A stretch of DNA of 64,000 nucleotides from Castellaniella sp040276085 (GTDB taxonomy: Bacteria > Pseudomonadota > Gammaproteobacteria > Burkholderiales > Burkholderiaceae_B), in NCBI RefSeq assembly GCF_040276085.1, contig NZ_JBELOK010000009.1, positions 102,361 to 166,360 on the forward strand, read 5' to 3'. Positions 43,084 through 52,298 of this stretch are shown piece after piece (the first letter of the stretch is position 1; each line of letters starts with the position of its first letter). The position numbers were made by a program, and so were the translations under genes. The notes under the pieces were generated by a model. That model ran no database searches. It was not told the DNA's origin and saw only the letters and a list, made by a program, of their open reading frames with translations.

Positions 43084-43111
43084 GCATATTTACAGTGTGT
43101 GCTTTTAGCCC

Positions 43112-43153
43112 CTAAAAAAAAGGCCTGCAAAATCAAATTGCAGGCCTTTTTGT
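43112..43153. terminator. Bidirectional terminator fabB | MFS
   Basis: Stem AAGGCCTGCAA/TTGCAGGCCTT (43120-43130 with 43138-43148) flanked by an A-run on the left and a T-run on the right, so it can stop fabB transcripts and, on the other strand, the convergent MFS operon. Confidence 0.9.
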
Positions 43154-43171
43154 TGGGGGCCAGTGGCCAAG

Positions 43172-44392
43172 CTAGGCATCATCGGCCGATGATCCCACAG
43201 CCACTGCCTTCACATACGCCGGGCGGCCTGCATACCAGCCGGCCAGGCCGGTCGTAAGCCCAAGAAACGCAAACAGGGCGCTGGTTACTTGAAAAGAACC
43301 TGCCCAGGCAAATAAGGCACCCACCAACAGCGGCCCGCTGGCTGCCAGTATGTAGCCAGTGGCTTGCGACATACTGGACAAATGGGCGGCCACATTGGCA
43401 TCGCGCGAGCGCAAGACAATAAACATCAAGGCCAGTGCAAACAAGCCACCTTGCCCCAGCCCCTGCAATACAGCCAGCGGCCAGATTGCCCAGCGTGGGC
43501 CCAGCACCATGCCCATGAGGCCAAGCGTTGCCAGAGAGGTAAGCCATACGGCCAACCCACGCTGGCTGTGAAACCGCATGGCCAACCACGGTGTGACCAG
43601 ACAAGACACTACTTGCAGAAGTAAAGACACCGAGGTAACCAGGCCGGCCTCCGTGCCGCTGAGTCCGCCTGCGCGCAAAATGGGCGCCATCCAGCCCAGT
43701 ACGCAATACGCCAGGGCGGACTGTAAACCCATGAACAACGTCACGGCCCATGCCAGGGGATCCCGGTATAAGCCCCTGACCGGAAAAATATGGCGCCCAT
43801 TGGATGAGCGCCCGCCTGCCCGAATGGCGACGGGTGACCACACCAGGGTAGCCAACAATGCAGGCACTGCCCAAAAGGCCAGCCCCCAGGACCAGTGCTC
43901 TCCGAACCATTGCGCCAATGGCAAAGTGCTGGCTGCTGCCAGCGACGCGCCGCCAACCAGCGAAGTGGTATACAGACCTGTCATCAGAGCAGCTTTGTCG
44001 GCAAAATCACGCTTGATCAGGCTAGGCAACAGCACATTGCCAACCGCAATACCGGCACCTGCCAGGCCGGTGCCCAGAATCAGAACACTGGTGCTGACAA
44101 AACCACGCAGGCCAACCCCCAGTGTTATCAGTGCCAACACCAGCAGCAACGTGCGCTCGACCCCAATGCGCTGGGCGATGCGTGGAGCAAGCGGTGCGAA
44201 AACACCCATGCACAACACCGGCAAGGTGGTGAGATACCCGGCCGTTGCAGCACTTAAGTTCAGGCCGCGGATGATATCCGGCAACAGCACTGCTGTACTG
44301 GAAAAAAGAGGCCTCAGATTAAACGCAAGCAAAAGCAGTGCGGCCGCCACCAGCACACGGCCCAGGAGCTTTTGGGTGTGGTCAGACCTCAT
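43172..44392 (-). CDS. CynX/NimT-type MFS transporter
   Basis: 406 aa from the ATG at 44392, which overlaps the upstream stop by four bases. Twelve spans; LLAFNLRPLFSSTAVLLPDI (about 22-41) and GAGIAVGNVLLPSLIKRDF (about 112-130) are typical of the cyanate/nitroimidazole transporter group. Substrate unknown. Confidence 0.85.
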   Translation of the reverse strand: MRSDHTQKLLGRVLVAAALLLLAFNLRPLFSSTAVLLPDIIRGLNLSAATAGYLTTLPVLCMGVFAPLAPRIAQRIGVERTLLLVLALITLGVGLRGFVSTSVLILGTGLAGAGIAVGNVLLPSLIKRDFADKAALMTGLYTTSLVGGASLAAASTLPLAQWFGEHWSWGLAFWAVPALLATLVWSPVAIRAGGRSSNGRHIFPVRGLYRDPLAWAVTLFMGLQSALAYCVLGWMAPILRAGGLSGTEAGLVTSVSLLLQVVSCLVTPWLAMRFHSQRGLAVWLTSLATLGLMGMVLGPRWAIWPLAVLQGLGQGGLFALALMFIVLRSRDANVAAHLSSMSQATGYILAASGPLLVGALFAWAGSFQVTSALFAFLGLTTGLAGWYAGRPAYVKAVAVGSSADDA

Positions 44393-45624
44393 GCAGATTG
44401 GCGCCTCATATCCGGCAGGAAAAACGCGGCCAGGCCCAGCAGGGGCAGATAGGCACACAAGTGATACACAAATGCAATGCTGGTGAGATCAGCCAGCTTG
44501 CCCAGCACCGCTGCACCAATACCAGCCATGCCAAAGGCCAGGCCATAAAACAGCCCGGATACAGTGCCGGTTTTGCCCGGCATCAGCTCTTGCGCATAAA
44601 CAATAATGGCCGGAAATGCGGAAGCAATCATGACGCCTGCGCAAAACACCAGGATCAGGGTCCATTGCAGGTTGACGTATGGCAAGGCCAAAGAAAACGG
44701 CGCCGTGCCAAGAATTGAACCCCAGATGACGCGCTTGCGGCCAATGCGGTCTCCGACCGGGCCACCCACCAGCGTACCCGTAGCTACCCCGGCCAGAAAC
44801 ACAAATAGAGAATACTGGGCTTGCTGGATATCCAGCCCAAAACGATCTATCAGGAAAAATGTGAAATAGCTGTTGAGACCGGCCAGATAAAAATACTTGC
44901 TGAAAATCAGCAAGAGCAAAATCATCAGCGCACCACGCACCTGACGATCAGCCAGACCGTTATCTACCTTGCCCAAAGAGCTGCGCCCCCGCACAGATGT
45001 CAGGTTGGCCGCATACCAGCGGCTGACACCAATCAGGATGCAGATGCCCAGCAGCGCAGCCAGGGACACCCAGGCCACGCTACCTTGCCCACGGGGCACA
45101 ATCAAAAGGGCGGCCAACAAGGGGCCAATAGACGAACCTATATTGCCACCCACCTGGAAGATGGATTGGGCCAAACCATGGTGGCCGGCAGACGCCATGC
45201 GTGCCACCCGCGAGGACTCTGGGTGAAACACTGAAGACCCGGCTCCCACAAGAGTGGCGGCCAGCACGACCAGAGGAAAGCTCCAGGCCTGTGACAGCAG
45301 CAAAAGCCCACCGCAGGTGAAACTCATCCCGATAGGTAGGGAGTAGGGCAGAGGCTTACGATCGGTGAAGCGCCCCACCAGCGGTTGCAGTAGAGAAGAA
45401 GAAAACTGGAAGGCGAGGGTGATGAGACCAACCTGTACAAAGCTGAGATCGAAACGGCCTTGCAGCACAGGATAAATAGCCAGCAGCACCGACTGCATCA
45501 TGTCGTTGAGCAGGTGGGTAAAGCTGATGGCACCCAACACTGGAAACGCAACCCCCGGCTGCGCAGCCGGGGGCTCAGGGCGAATCATGGGTGCCGCGGC
45601 ACTGGAAGCGAACGTGGTCTTCAT
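44389..45624 (-). CDS. Fosmidomycin-resistance-type MFS pump
   Basis: 411 aa from the ATG at 45624. ISFTHLLNDMMQSVLLAIYP in the first helix, GSSVFHPESSRVARMASAGHHGLAQSIFQVGGNIGSS in the centre and GPVGDRIGRKRVIWGS (motif A of the second half) are the Fsr signatures. Twelve spans. Translationally coupled to the CynX-like gene, so the two pumps are made together. A perfect palindrome lies in its upstream region. Confidence 0.88.
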   Translation of the reverse strand: MKTTFASSAAAPMIRPEPPAAQPGVAFPVLGAISFTHLLNDMMQSVLLAIYPVLQGRFDLSFVQVGLITLAFQFSSSLLQPLVGRFTDRKPLPYSLPIGMSFTCGGLLLLSQAWSFPLVVLAATLVGAGSSVFHPESSRVARMASAGHHGLAQSIFQVGGNIGSSIGPLLAALLIVPRGQGSVAWVSLAALLGICILIGVSRWYAANLTSVRGRSSLGKVDNGLADRQVRGALMILLLLIFSKYFYLAGLNSYFTFFLIDRFGLDIQQAQYSLFVFLAGVATGTLVGGPVGDRIGRKRVIWGSILGTAPFSLALPYVNLQWTLILVFCAGVMIASAFPAIIVYAQELMPGKTGTVSGLFYGLAFGMAGIGAAVLGKLADLTSIAFVYHLCAYLPLLGLAAFFLPDMRRQSA

Positions 45625-45682
45625 GAAAAATCCGTGAAAGGGCGGATTCGATTGATTGTACGCTGATGTATCAGGCCATGCC

Positions 45683-45700
45683 CCGCCGGGTACCCGGCGG
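45683..45700. promoter_or_regulatory. Perfect 18-bp palindrome in divergent region
   Basis: CCGCCGGGTACCCGGCGG, 59 bp before the Fsr-like start and 112 bp before the urea-transporter start. A symmetric GC-rich site between divergent genes is a good operator candidate; it lacks a T-run for a terminator. Confidence 0.55.
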
Positions 45701-45811
45701 CTGGGCGTATGAGCACCATATGCAAATTGTGATCCACCAGATCGCCGACTGCAGTAGCATTGCGGTCGCAATATCAAACCCGCGACAGGACAGTCTCAGA
45801 GACTTCACAAA

Positions 45812-46699
45812 ATGACGGCCATTTTGCTTTGGATAATTTCTCGTGTCCGCACCGCCGTGCAAGATACGCTGCGGGGTATCGGGCAAATTTTTTTGCAGCC
45901 ACACGCGGGGGCAGGCCTGTGCTTTCTGTTGGCGGTCTTCGTTCAGTCTCGGATGGCTGCCCTGGCTTGCCTGCTGGGTGCGTTGACGGCCACAGCCTAC
46001 GCGGCTGTCTTTTATCCCGCACCCGCCAGAAGAGCCGGGCTGTACGGGTATAACAGCGGGCTTATCGGCATTGGTGTTCTGGTGGCTCTCTCGCCCTCCG
46101 CACTATCCTGCCTGCTGGCCACGACACTGGGCATTATCGCCACCATTTGCTCACATCACTGGCGCAAGACACATACGCTTTCGCCGTATACCGCTCCCTT
46201 TATCGCCACTATCTGGCTGGTATTGGCTATAGCACCTTGGGCTGGATGGCCACCTGCACAGGCATCAGCGCCGGCCACCTTGCTTGCCGATCACTGGGGC
46301 ATTACAGCCGGCGTCCTGCGAGGGGTGGCACAAGTTCTGTTTATGGATCACCCGGCATCCGGCTTGCTGTGCGTACTGGGGCTGGCCTGGGCAAACCCTT
46401 GGACGGCTGCTCGAACTTTGTTTGTCTCAGCGCTGATGATGGCATCGGCATGGGGGCTCGGTTTTCCGCTGGATCCCATTCTCATGGGCTTGTATGGCTT
46501 TAATGCAGTGCTGGTTTCCGAGGCACTGCACCAGGCACAGCCAGGGCGTTGGCTGCTGTGGACAGTTGGCATCCTTTTAAGCTTGTTGCTCATGCGGGGA
46601 TTTCAGCAACTGACGATTCCCGCCTTAACCGCCCCGTTTGTTTTGAGCACCTGGGTGATTGAAAAAGTGGCCTCGAGACGCCGCCACGGCGACATCTGA
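45812..46699 (+). CDS. Urea transporter (UT family)
   Basis: 295 aa, about ten spans in two repeats. Signatures: DTLRGIGQIFLQPHAGAG (about 18-35), GLYGYNSGLIGIGVLVAL, the second-half copy VLRGVAQVLFMDHPASG, GLYGFNAVL and LTIPALTAPFVLSTW. UT proteins are passive urea channels. No urease gene is in the window. Converges with norB with 27 bp between the stops. Confidence 0.88.
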   Translation: MTAILLWIISRVRTAVQDTLRGIGQIFLQPHAGAGLCFLLAVFVQSRMAALACLLGALTATAYAAVFYPAPARRAGLYGYNSGLIGIGVLVALSPSALSCLLATTLGIIATICSHHWRKTHTLSPYTAPFIATIWLVLAIAPWAGWPPAQASAPATLLADHWGITAGVLRGVAQVLFMDHPASGLLCVLGLAWANPWTAARTLFVSALMMASAWGLGFPLDPILMGLYGFNAVLVSEALHQAQPGRWLLWTVGILLSLLLMRGFQQLTIPALTAPFVLSTWVIEKVASRRRHGDI

Positions 46700-46726
46700 G
46701 GCCACTGTTCTGGTGGGTAATTTATC

Positions 46727-48418
46727 TTATGACGTGACTTGCGCCATGGCTGGTGAGGCCTCCGGGGCAGCAGCAGGCTGGGGGCGTGTTTGCAAAGATG
46801 CCAGGAAGCGCCATACAAACAGCAGCGTAATCAGCAAGAGGCCTGGATAACCGATGCCTGCCAGCACGTACGGGATAGTGGGATCTCCCTTGGACACCGC
46901 ATCAAGGTTGAAACTGAGCAAACCCATGGTGATGATGGCTCCAAAAATCCACATCCCCATCAACCAGAGGCTGGCTTCGGACCCCTTAAGCGCCGAGCCC
47001 CAACCAGCCCTGGGTGCCGCATGCAGGCGCGGCTCGGGGACTACTGCCGAAGGCTGCCGCAAACCCAAGGTAAGCAGGTCATAGACCAGCAGGCCTGTGC
47101 CCACTGCAAATACCAGACCGAAGATCGGGATCAGCACTTTATAAAACTGCATGGCTGGAAATACTTCTCCGCCAAACCAGTTCAGGCCCATGGAGCGGTA
47201 CAGAAACACCTGGATGGTGCCGCCAATGGCAAAGGCAAAGGCAATGCCCAGCATACCGGTGAGAACCAGCCAGAAAGCCACCCGTCCCAGGCGTTGGTCG
47301 AAAGACTTGACGCCGCGCAACAGGGGAACGGCATAGTAGGCTGACGCGATACCCAGCATGCCAAAGGTGCCAAACATCGCCAGATGTGCGTGACTGGGCG
47401 TCACCCACGTGCCATGCGACCAGACGTTGGTCAGCGCGAAGGTCATGGTGAAACCGAGAATGCCGGCACCCACTTGTTCGAGCACCACAGAGCCCAGGAT
47501 AAAGTAGAACGCAGGGGCATTGGCCAGGGGTTTGTTGTCCTGGTGAGCATCCAGGTAAATATGCCAGAAGCAAAATACCAGAGGCAGGGGCTCGAGGGCA
47601 CTGAACAAAGAGCCCCAGAACTGCCAGAAGGCAGGGGTGCCAATCCAGAAGTAATGGTGCGCATTGCCGATCAGGCCCGAGAGCCACACCAGAGCCACCC
47701 CCCAAAAGACGGCATACCCCACGGACTTCACATCCGCCTTGAACATCAATACCAGCAAGAACCCCACCAGGCTGATGTGGATGACTTCCCAGACGCCTTC
47801 AACCCAATAATGAACAACATACCAGCGGAAATACTCCTGGAGGTCAAGGCGATCAATGAAAAACACTCCAAACAGCCAGACAAAGGTAAGTGCCGTCACA
47901 CCGATGGCCAGCCCCCAGTGGATTTCGTTCCATTCGCGACGTGGGGGAAATGTGCGCAACACCACCCACGCCAGGATTGCAAAGCCAATGAAGATCACAA
48001 CATCAGCAGCACGGCCGGCTTCGAGGTACTCCAACCCCTCTTGCAGCCAGGGCTGACCCGCCCACCAACCGGCCACGCCGTCCGCCGCCAAGCTTTGCGT
48101 GGCGACATTCCAGACAGTGACGATAATCAGTGCATAAAACAAGATCTGAATCAGCCACGGAGCCGCGAGCTCACGTTTGGAGAGCAGGGGCCCAATAAAC
48201 AAAATGGTGCCGATAAAACCCGAGAGAATCCATAGAATCCCCAGATTGGTGTGCTCGGCCCGCAAGATATTGAAATTGGCAATCCCTGCCAGCAAGGTTG
48301 GATCGACGTGCTGGGTGGCAATAATCAAGCCAAACAACATCTGAAACAGAAACAGCACCAGCATCAGTAGGAAAAACCGCAAACTGAGCCGTTGAGTACG
48401 GTATTCGATTTTGATCAT
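46727..48418 (-). CDS. norB: Nitric oxide reductase large subunit (NorB-like, extended)
   Basis: 563 aa from the ATG at 48418, against about 450-470 for typical cNorB; the extra length is mainly after residue 450 and adds membrane spans. Haem/Fe ligands: His56 (RAEHTNLG), His203 with Glu207 and Glu211 (HYWVEGVWE), His254-His255, His343 and His345 (SHAHLAMFG); Glu276 matches the second essential glutamate. Glutamates at the non-haem iron mark NO reductase rather than oxidase. It receives electrons from the cytochrome encoded upstream. Confidence 0.83.
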   Translation of the reverse strand: MIKIEYRTQRLSLRFFLLMLVLFLFQMLFGLIIATQHVDPTLLAGIANFNILRAEHTNLGILWILSGFIGTILFIGPLLSKRELAAPWLIQILFYALIIVTVWNVATQSLAADGVAGWWAGQPWLQEGLEYLEAGRAADVVIFIGFAILAWVVLRTFPPRREWNEIHWGLAIGVTALTFVWLFGVFFIDRLDLQEYFRWYVVHYWVEGVWEVIHISLVGFLLVLMFKADVKSVGYAVFWGVALVWLSGLIGNAHHYFWIGTPAFWQFWGSLFSALEPLPLVFCFWHIYLDAHQDNKPLANAPAFYFILGSVVLEQVGAGILGFTMTFALTNVWSHGTWVTPSHAHLAMFGTFGMLGIASAYYAVPLLRGVKSFDQRLGRVAFWLVLTGMLGIAFAFAIGGTIQVFLYRSMGLNWFGGEVFPAMQFYKVLIPIFGLVFAVGTGLLVYDLLTLGLRQPSAVVPEPRLHAAPRAGWGSALKGSEASLWLMGMWIFGAIITMGLLSFNLDAVSKGDPTIPYVLAGIGYPGLLLITLLFVWRFLASLQTRPQPAAAPEASPAMAQVTS

Positions 48419-48431
48419 GACGGTTTCCCCA

Positions 48432-49391
48432 TTAAAGGCTGCGCAGATAAGCCACAATGGCTTGCATGTCGGATTCACTGACAAGCGTGTCATAAGGTGG
48501 CATTACGTGAGGTGGATAACCTTCGACGACCTGCGCATCCGGGGTGCGGATCGACCGAACCAGATAGGCGTCATCGGCCACCACGCTTGTGCCATCCGCC
48601 AGCGTGACCTGGCGACCTGACAGCCCGCCCCACCCAGGCCCAACCAGACGCTTTTGGTCGGTGGCGTGACACGACACACAACCCAGGCTATTTACCAGCT
48701 GCTTGCCAACAAGCACCGGATCCTGTGCAGCATCCACGGCAGGTGCCTGGGCAGATGTGCCAGAGACAGGGCCTGTGGCAGCCTGGGCCTGAGCGGCCAA
48801 TGCCACTGCAGGTAAGCGGCGATCAGGATTGGGCTTGGGCGGCCAGCCCTCGGTGTTTAAGGCAGAGGTGTATTTGAAGAAGGCAATCAGCTGGGTGATT
48901 TCGGTGGCGCTAAGCGGCAGGTTTGGCATCAGTGTGTGCTGCCCGCCACGCTGGTGGATCCGCTCGACGGCACCCGGATAGCGTTTCAGGTAGTCGGTGA
49001 TTTCTGCCGTCCCCGCATCCTTTTGCACCATGGCATTTTGAAGCTGGACCTTGACTGCAGCCTCAGTGGGCCAGCCCCCGGCAGAGGGTAAAAATGCACT
49101 GAGCCAGGCGGGGCCCGCGTCTTCGTAGATATTGGTTAGATCCGGCGCGAAATAAGCACCGTTGCCAACGATGGTGTGGCACCCCATGCAGTTGTATGCC
49201 TGGAACACCCGTTTACCCATCACCGCGTCGGCGTCGCCATAATAGGTGTTGTTGGGAATTGCCTGTTTGTGAGAGGGCACAAACGACCAGACAGACAGCA
49301 GTAAAAATACAATCAGCATCAGGGCAAGTACTGCAAGCGCCACATGACGTTTGGCCCCTTCGCGGCAATCGGTTCCGTTGGCGCAGCTCAT
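48432..49391 (-). CDS. norC: NorC fused to a second cytochrome c domain
   Basis: 319 aa, about twice the usual NorC. An N-terminal anchor (about 17-38) is followed by the NorC domain with haem site CMGCH (68-72) and ligand Met155 (LMPNLP), then an alanine/glutamine linker (about 195-225) and a second c-type domain with CVSCH (238-242) and a terminal HVMPPYD. The second domain looks like those on caa3-oxidase subunit II. Start overlaps the small upstream gene by four bases; stop 14 bp before norB. Confidence 0.85.
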   Translation of the reverse strand: MSCANGTDCREGAKRHVALAVLALMLIVFLLLSVWSFVPSHKQAIPNNTYYGDADAVMGKRVFQAYNCMGCHTIVGNGAYFAPDLTNIYEDAGPAWLSAFLPSAGGWPTEAAVKVQLQNAMVQKDAGTAEITDYLKRYPGAVERIHQRGGQHTLMPNLPLSATEITQLIAFFKYTSALNTEGWPPKPNPDRRLPAVALAAQAQAATGPVSGTSAQAPAVDAAQDPVLVGKQLVNSLGCVSCHATDQKRLVGPGWGGLSGRQVTLADGTSVVADDAYLVRSIRTPDAQVVEGYPPHVMPPYDTLVSESDMQAIVAYLRSL

Positions 49392-49636
49392 GATTGGCCC
49401 TCCTTGGAGGAATCTGCCTGACGCGTGAGGGCATCATGCTGAAAAAGCGTACGCAGACAGCCTAAAAACACGTAAAAAACATAAACAGCCAAGACAAACC
49501 CCAGCACCATGTAGACTCGCCACATGCTAGGGGATTCGGCCCAATAACTGAAACTGCGCCAGTATGGCCAAGACAGCAGCACACTGACCAGACCAGCAAG
49601 GGCAGACAAGACCACGTCAATGAGGCGCTGCGCCAT
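49388..49636 (-). CDS. Small two-span membrane protein of the nor operon
   Basis: 82 aa: hydrophobic segments at about 8-22 and 41-60, separated by RSFSYWAESPSMWRVY, with a polar tail (TLFQHDALTRQADSSKEGQ). Its stop overlaps the norC-fusion start as ATGA, so it is a translated member of the operon. Possibly a structural or assembly subunit like the small subunits of haem-copper oxidases; no relative recognised. Confidence 0.7.
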   Translation of the reverse strand: MAQRLIDVVLSALAGLVSVLLSWPYWRSFSYWAESPSMWRVYMVLGFVLAVYVFYVFLGCLRTLFQHDALTRQADSSKEGQS

Positions 49637-49942
49637 GTAGTTCTCCCAAGTAGGTTGAGCGGCAGACTCAGTCTAGGGAGCAGCACCGCAGCGCGGGTGG
49701 ATATCCTTACTCACGTATCGAAAACCAATCGTTTCTAATAGTTGTCGTCTTGATACGGACGTTGCATACAGGGCTTTAGCTGAGCGTAAATCATTGCCAA
49801 AGCAAGGGGCCGGCAGCAGCCTTGCTGAAAGGCTCTCGGATATATGTTGGAATTTCCTTAACCTGCATCAATAATTACATGAAACAGGGACTTTCCATGA
49901 GCGGTACCAACTCAACCCCACCAAGGGCGGGAGCAGTCTGTG
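49637..49942. other. Intergenic region nor operon | yicC
   Basis: 306 bp without a convincing gene. A perfect hairpin AGCAAGG/CCTTGCT (49801-49807 with 49820-49826) is present. No FNR/Dnr (TTGAT-N4-ATCAA) or NorR site could be found, although a NO reductase would be expected to have one. A 31-codon plus-strand ORF at 49897 was rejected. Confidence 0.5.
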
Positions 49943-50851
49943 CTACTCGATATTTTGCGCCTGCTCACGCATCTGCTCAATCAGCAGTTTGAGGTCGATG
50001 GCCGCCTCGGTAACCGTCAACGCAGCGGCCTTTGATCCAAGGGTATTGGCTTCGCGGTTCATCTCCTGAAACAGAAAGTCCAACCGCTTGCCACTCCCCC
50101 TGCTGGCAGAGGTGTGTCGGCCGTGCAGGATGTCGCGCAGTTCTTGTAAATGCGATTGCAGACGGGTGAGTTCTTCGGCCACATCTACCCGCAGACCAAA
50201 CAGACTGGCCTCCTGGGCGATACGGGCTGTGAGTTCTGCCCCACTGATGGCTTCAAAACCTTCGGGGCTCGCTGCCAGCAAGGCATCACGCAGACGTTGT
50301 GCCACGCGTGCCTGATGCTGGCGCACAAACTCGGGGAGTTCGGCCTCAACCCGCTTGACCAGCACGTCCACTTCATCGGCCATTTGCAGCATGGCCTGGG
50401 CCAACCGGGCTCCTTCGCGCTCGCGGGCAGCCTGAAACTCTTGCAGCGCCTGAGCGCACGCCTGATCGCTCAGCGTTTGCCAAACATCCGGATCCAGCCC
50501 CAAACGGGCCACGCCTTCACGCGGCAGCTCTGCCAGTGAGGGCGCTGCGAGATCGGGAATATAGCGACGGGCAAACTCTAGTTGCTTGGCCAACACCTGC
50601 ACAGCCGCCTCATCGATGGGGCGTGGGGCATCGGTGGCATTGGCGCTATAGCTAAGCCGGATTTCGATCTTGCCCCGCAATGCAGTACGACTCACTGCGT
50701 CGCGAATTGAGCCTTCTGCAAAGCGGAGGTCTTCTGGAATCCGGAGATTGAGATCCAGAAAGCGGTTATTGACACTGCGGATTTCAACCGATAGGGCACC
50801 AGGTGCGGACTCCAGGCGGCTGGCTCCATAGGCCGTCATACTACGAATCAT
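49943..50851 (-). CDS. yicC: YicC family endoribonuclease
   Basis: 302 aa from the ATG at 50851 (MIRSMTAYGASR, the usual YicC start); the upstream extension is a shadow. EIRSVNNRFLDLNLRIPEDL and the C-terminal GSKAAALTVTEAAIDLKLLIEQMREQAQNIE match the family. E. coli YicC is an RNase that affects small-RNA turnover. Divergent from rph. Confidence 0.92.
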   Translation of the reverse strand: MIRSMTAYGASRLESAPGALSVEIRSVNNRFLDLNLRIPEDLRFAEGSIRDAVSRTALRGKIEIRLSYSANATDAPRPIDEAAVQVLAKQLEFARRYIPDLAAPSLAELPREGVARLGLDPDVWQTLSDQACAQALQEFQAAREREGARLAQAMLQMADEVDVLVKRVEAELPEFVRQHQARVAQRLRDALLAASPEGFEAISGAELTARIAQEASLFGLRVDVAEELTRLQSHLQELRDILHGRHTSASRGSGKRLDFLFQEMNREANTLGSKAAALTVTEAAIDLKLLIEQMREQAQNIE

Positions 50852-50871
50852 CTGCGTGCCTTTCTGATTCT

Positions 50872-50894
50872 CTACAATAAAGAACATATTGTAG
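50872..50894. promoter_or_regulatory. Symmetric element between yicC and rph
   Basis: CTACAATA (50872-50879), a seven-base spacer, TATTGTAG (50887-50894). Each arm contains TACAAT, one base from the -10 consensus, in the orientation needed for its gene, so one palindrome may provide both divergent promoters. -35 matches are poor. It could also be an operator. Confidence 0.5.
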
Positions 50895-50922
50895 TCTGGC
50901 TCATGATCCTGGAAATTCTCAC

Positions 50923-51675
50923 ATGTCCTCCACACCCGCTGTCGTACCTGCCTCCCGTTCTGCCAACCGCGCACCTGACGCCCTGCGCCCTGTGCAACTG
51001 ATCACCGGGTATACGCGCCACGCTGAAGGCTCGGTACTGGCCTGCATGGGCGAGACACGCGTACTGTGCACCGCCAGCGTGCTCGACAAAGTACCGCCTT
51101 TCCTCAGGGGAAAAGGGCAGGGCTGGGTAACCGCAGAATACGGCATGCTGCCCCGTGCCACCCATACCCGGGGCGACCGCGAAGCAGCCAGAGGCAAGCA
51201 AAGCGGCCGTACACAAGAGATCCAGCGCCTCATTGGCCGCAGTTTGCGCGCAGTCTTTGATCTTGCCGCCCTGGGCGAGCGCACCCTGCAGCTGGATTGT
51301 GACGTACTGCAGGCAGATGGTGGTACGCGCTGCGCCAGCATTACCGGTGCCTGGTTGGCAGCCGCCTTGGCCATCAAGGGCCTCAAGGCACAAGGGCTGG
51401 TATCAGGCGAGCCACTTATCGGGCAGGTTGGGGCTGTGTCCGTTGGCCTGGTCAACAAAGTACCCATGCTCGATCTTGATTACGTCGAGGATTCCGGCTG
51501 CGACACGGACATGAACGTCGTCATGACAGACACAGGGGGGTTCGTCGAAGTGCAGGGAACAGGCGAAGGCGGCAGCTTCCAGCGCAAAGAGCTCAATACA
51601 CTGCTCGACCTCGCCGACCACGGCATTCGTCAGCTTATTTTGGCGCAGCAGCAGGCACTGGAGGCCGCGCAATGA
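50923..51675 (+). CDS. rph: RNase PH
   Basis: 250 aa phosphate-dependent 3' exonuclease that matures tRNA ends. RSANRAPDALRPVQLITGYTRHAEGSVL at the N-terminus, GWVTAEYGMLPRATHTR (phosphate/active site), GRTQEIQRLIGRSLRA and DCDVLQADGGTRCASITGAW are all canonical. First gene of rph-rdgB-hemW. Confidence 0.95.
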   Translation: MSSTPAVVPASRSANRAPDALRPVQLITGYTRHAEGSVLACMGETRVLCTASVLDKVPPFLRGKGQGWVTAEYGMLPRATHTRGDREAARGKQSGRTQEIQRLIGRSLRAVFDLAALGERTLQLDCDVLQADGGTRCASITGAWLAAALAIKGLKAQGLVSGEPLIGQVGAVSVGLVNKVPMLDLDYVEDSGCDTDMNVVMTDTGGFVEVQGTGEGGSFQRKELNTLLDLADHGIRQLILAQQQALEAAQ

Positions 51676-52286
51676 GCCGTGTTGTTCTGGCATCCAACAA
51701 CCCTGGCAAACTGAAAGAATTCTCCCTCAGCCTGACGGCTGCAGGCATCGAAATGGTGCCACAGGGCGAACTCGGCGTCAGCGAGGCTGAAGAACCCTTT
51801 GACACCTTTGTCGAAAACGCGCTGGCCAAGGCGCGACACGCCAGTCGTATCACAGGGTTGCCGGCACTGGCCGATGACTCCGGCCTTTGTGTCTCCGCTC
51901 TGGGGGGGGCTCCGGGGGTACATTCGGCACGCTATGCCATGGCCGCTGACGGCAGCCGCTCCGACGCTGCCAACAACGCGCACCTGATCGCCGAGATGGC
52001 AGGCCACACCGACGCCCGCGCCGCTTACGTGGCCGTACTGGTCTATCTGCGTAGCGCACTAGACCCACGCCCCATCGTGGTAGAAGGCATCTGGGCCGGC
52101 GAAGTGCTCTCCGCACCGCGCGGGCACAACGGCTTTGGCTACGATCCCTTATTCTATTTGCCCGATCTGGGCATGACTGCCGCCGAGCTGCCGCTCGAAC
52201 AAAAGACCATGCTCAGTCACCGCGCACGGGCACTTCGGGCGCTGCTGCAAGCCTTGCGGGGCGAATCCTTCAACTCAAAATCCTGA
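51672..52286 (+). CDS. rdgB: RdgB/HAM1 dITP/XTP pyrophosphatase
   Basis: 204 aa. SNNPGKLKEF at the N-terminus (nucleotide binding), TFVENALAKARHAS, ADDSGLCVSALGGAPGVHSARYA and FGYDPLFYLPD are the family signatures. It removes deaminated purine nucleotides from the pool. Start overlaps rph by four bases. Confidence 0.95.
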   Translation: MSRVVLASNNPGKLKEFSLSLTAAGIEMVPQGELGVSEAEEPFDTFVENALAKARHASRITGLPALADDSGLCVSALGGAPGVHSARYAMAADGSRSDAANNAHLIAEMAGHTDARAAYVAVLVYLRSALDPRPIVVEGIWAGEVLSAPRGHNGFGYDPLFYLPDLGMTAAELPLEQKTMLSHRARALRALLQALRGESFNSKS

Positions 52287-52298
52287 GCACACCTGGCC

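Noticed and set aside
49637..49942. FNR/Dnr site for the nor operon
   Set aside because: A TTGAT half-site exists near 49752 but the second half does not match ATCAA.
49897..49992. 31-codon plus-strand ORF before the yicC 3' end
   Set aside because: Overlaps yicC on the other strand, composition is random-looking, and nothing supports expression beyond a purine-rich stretch.
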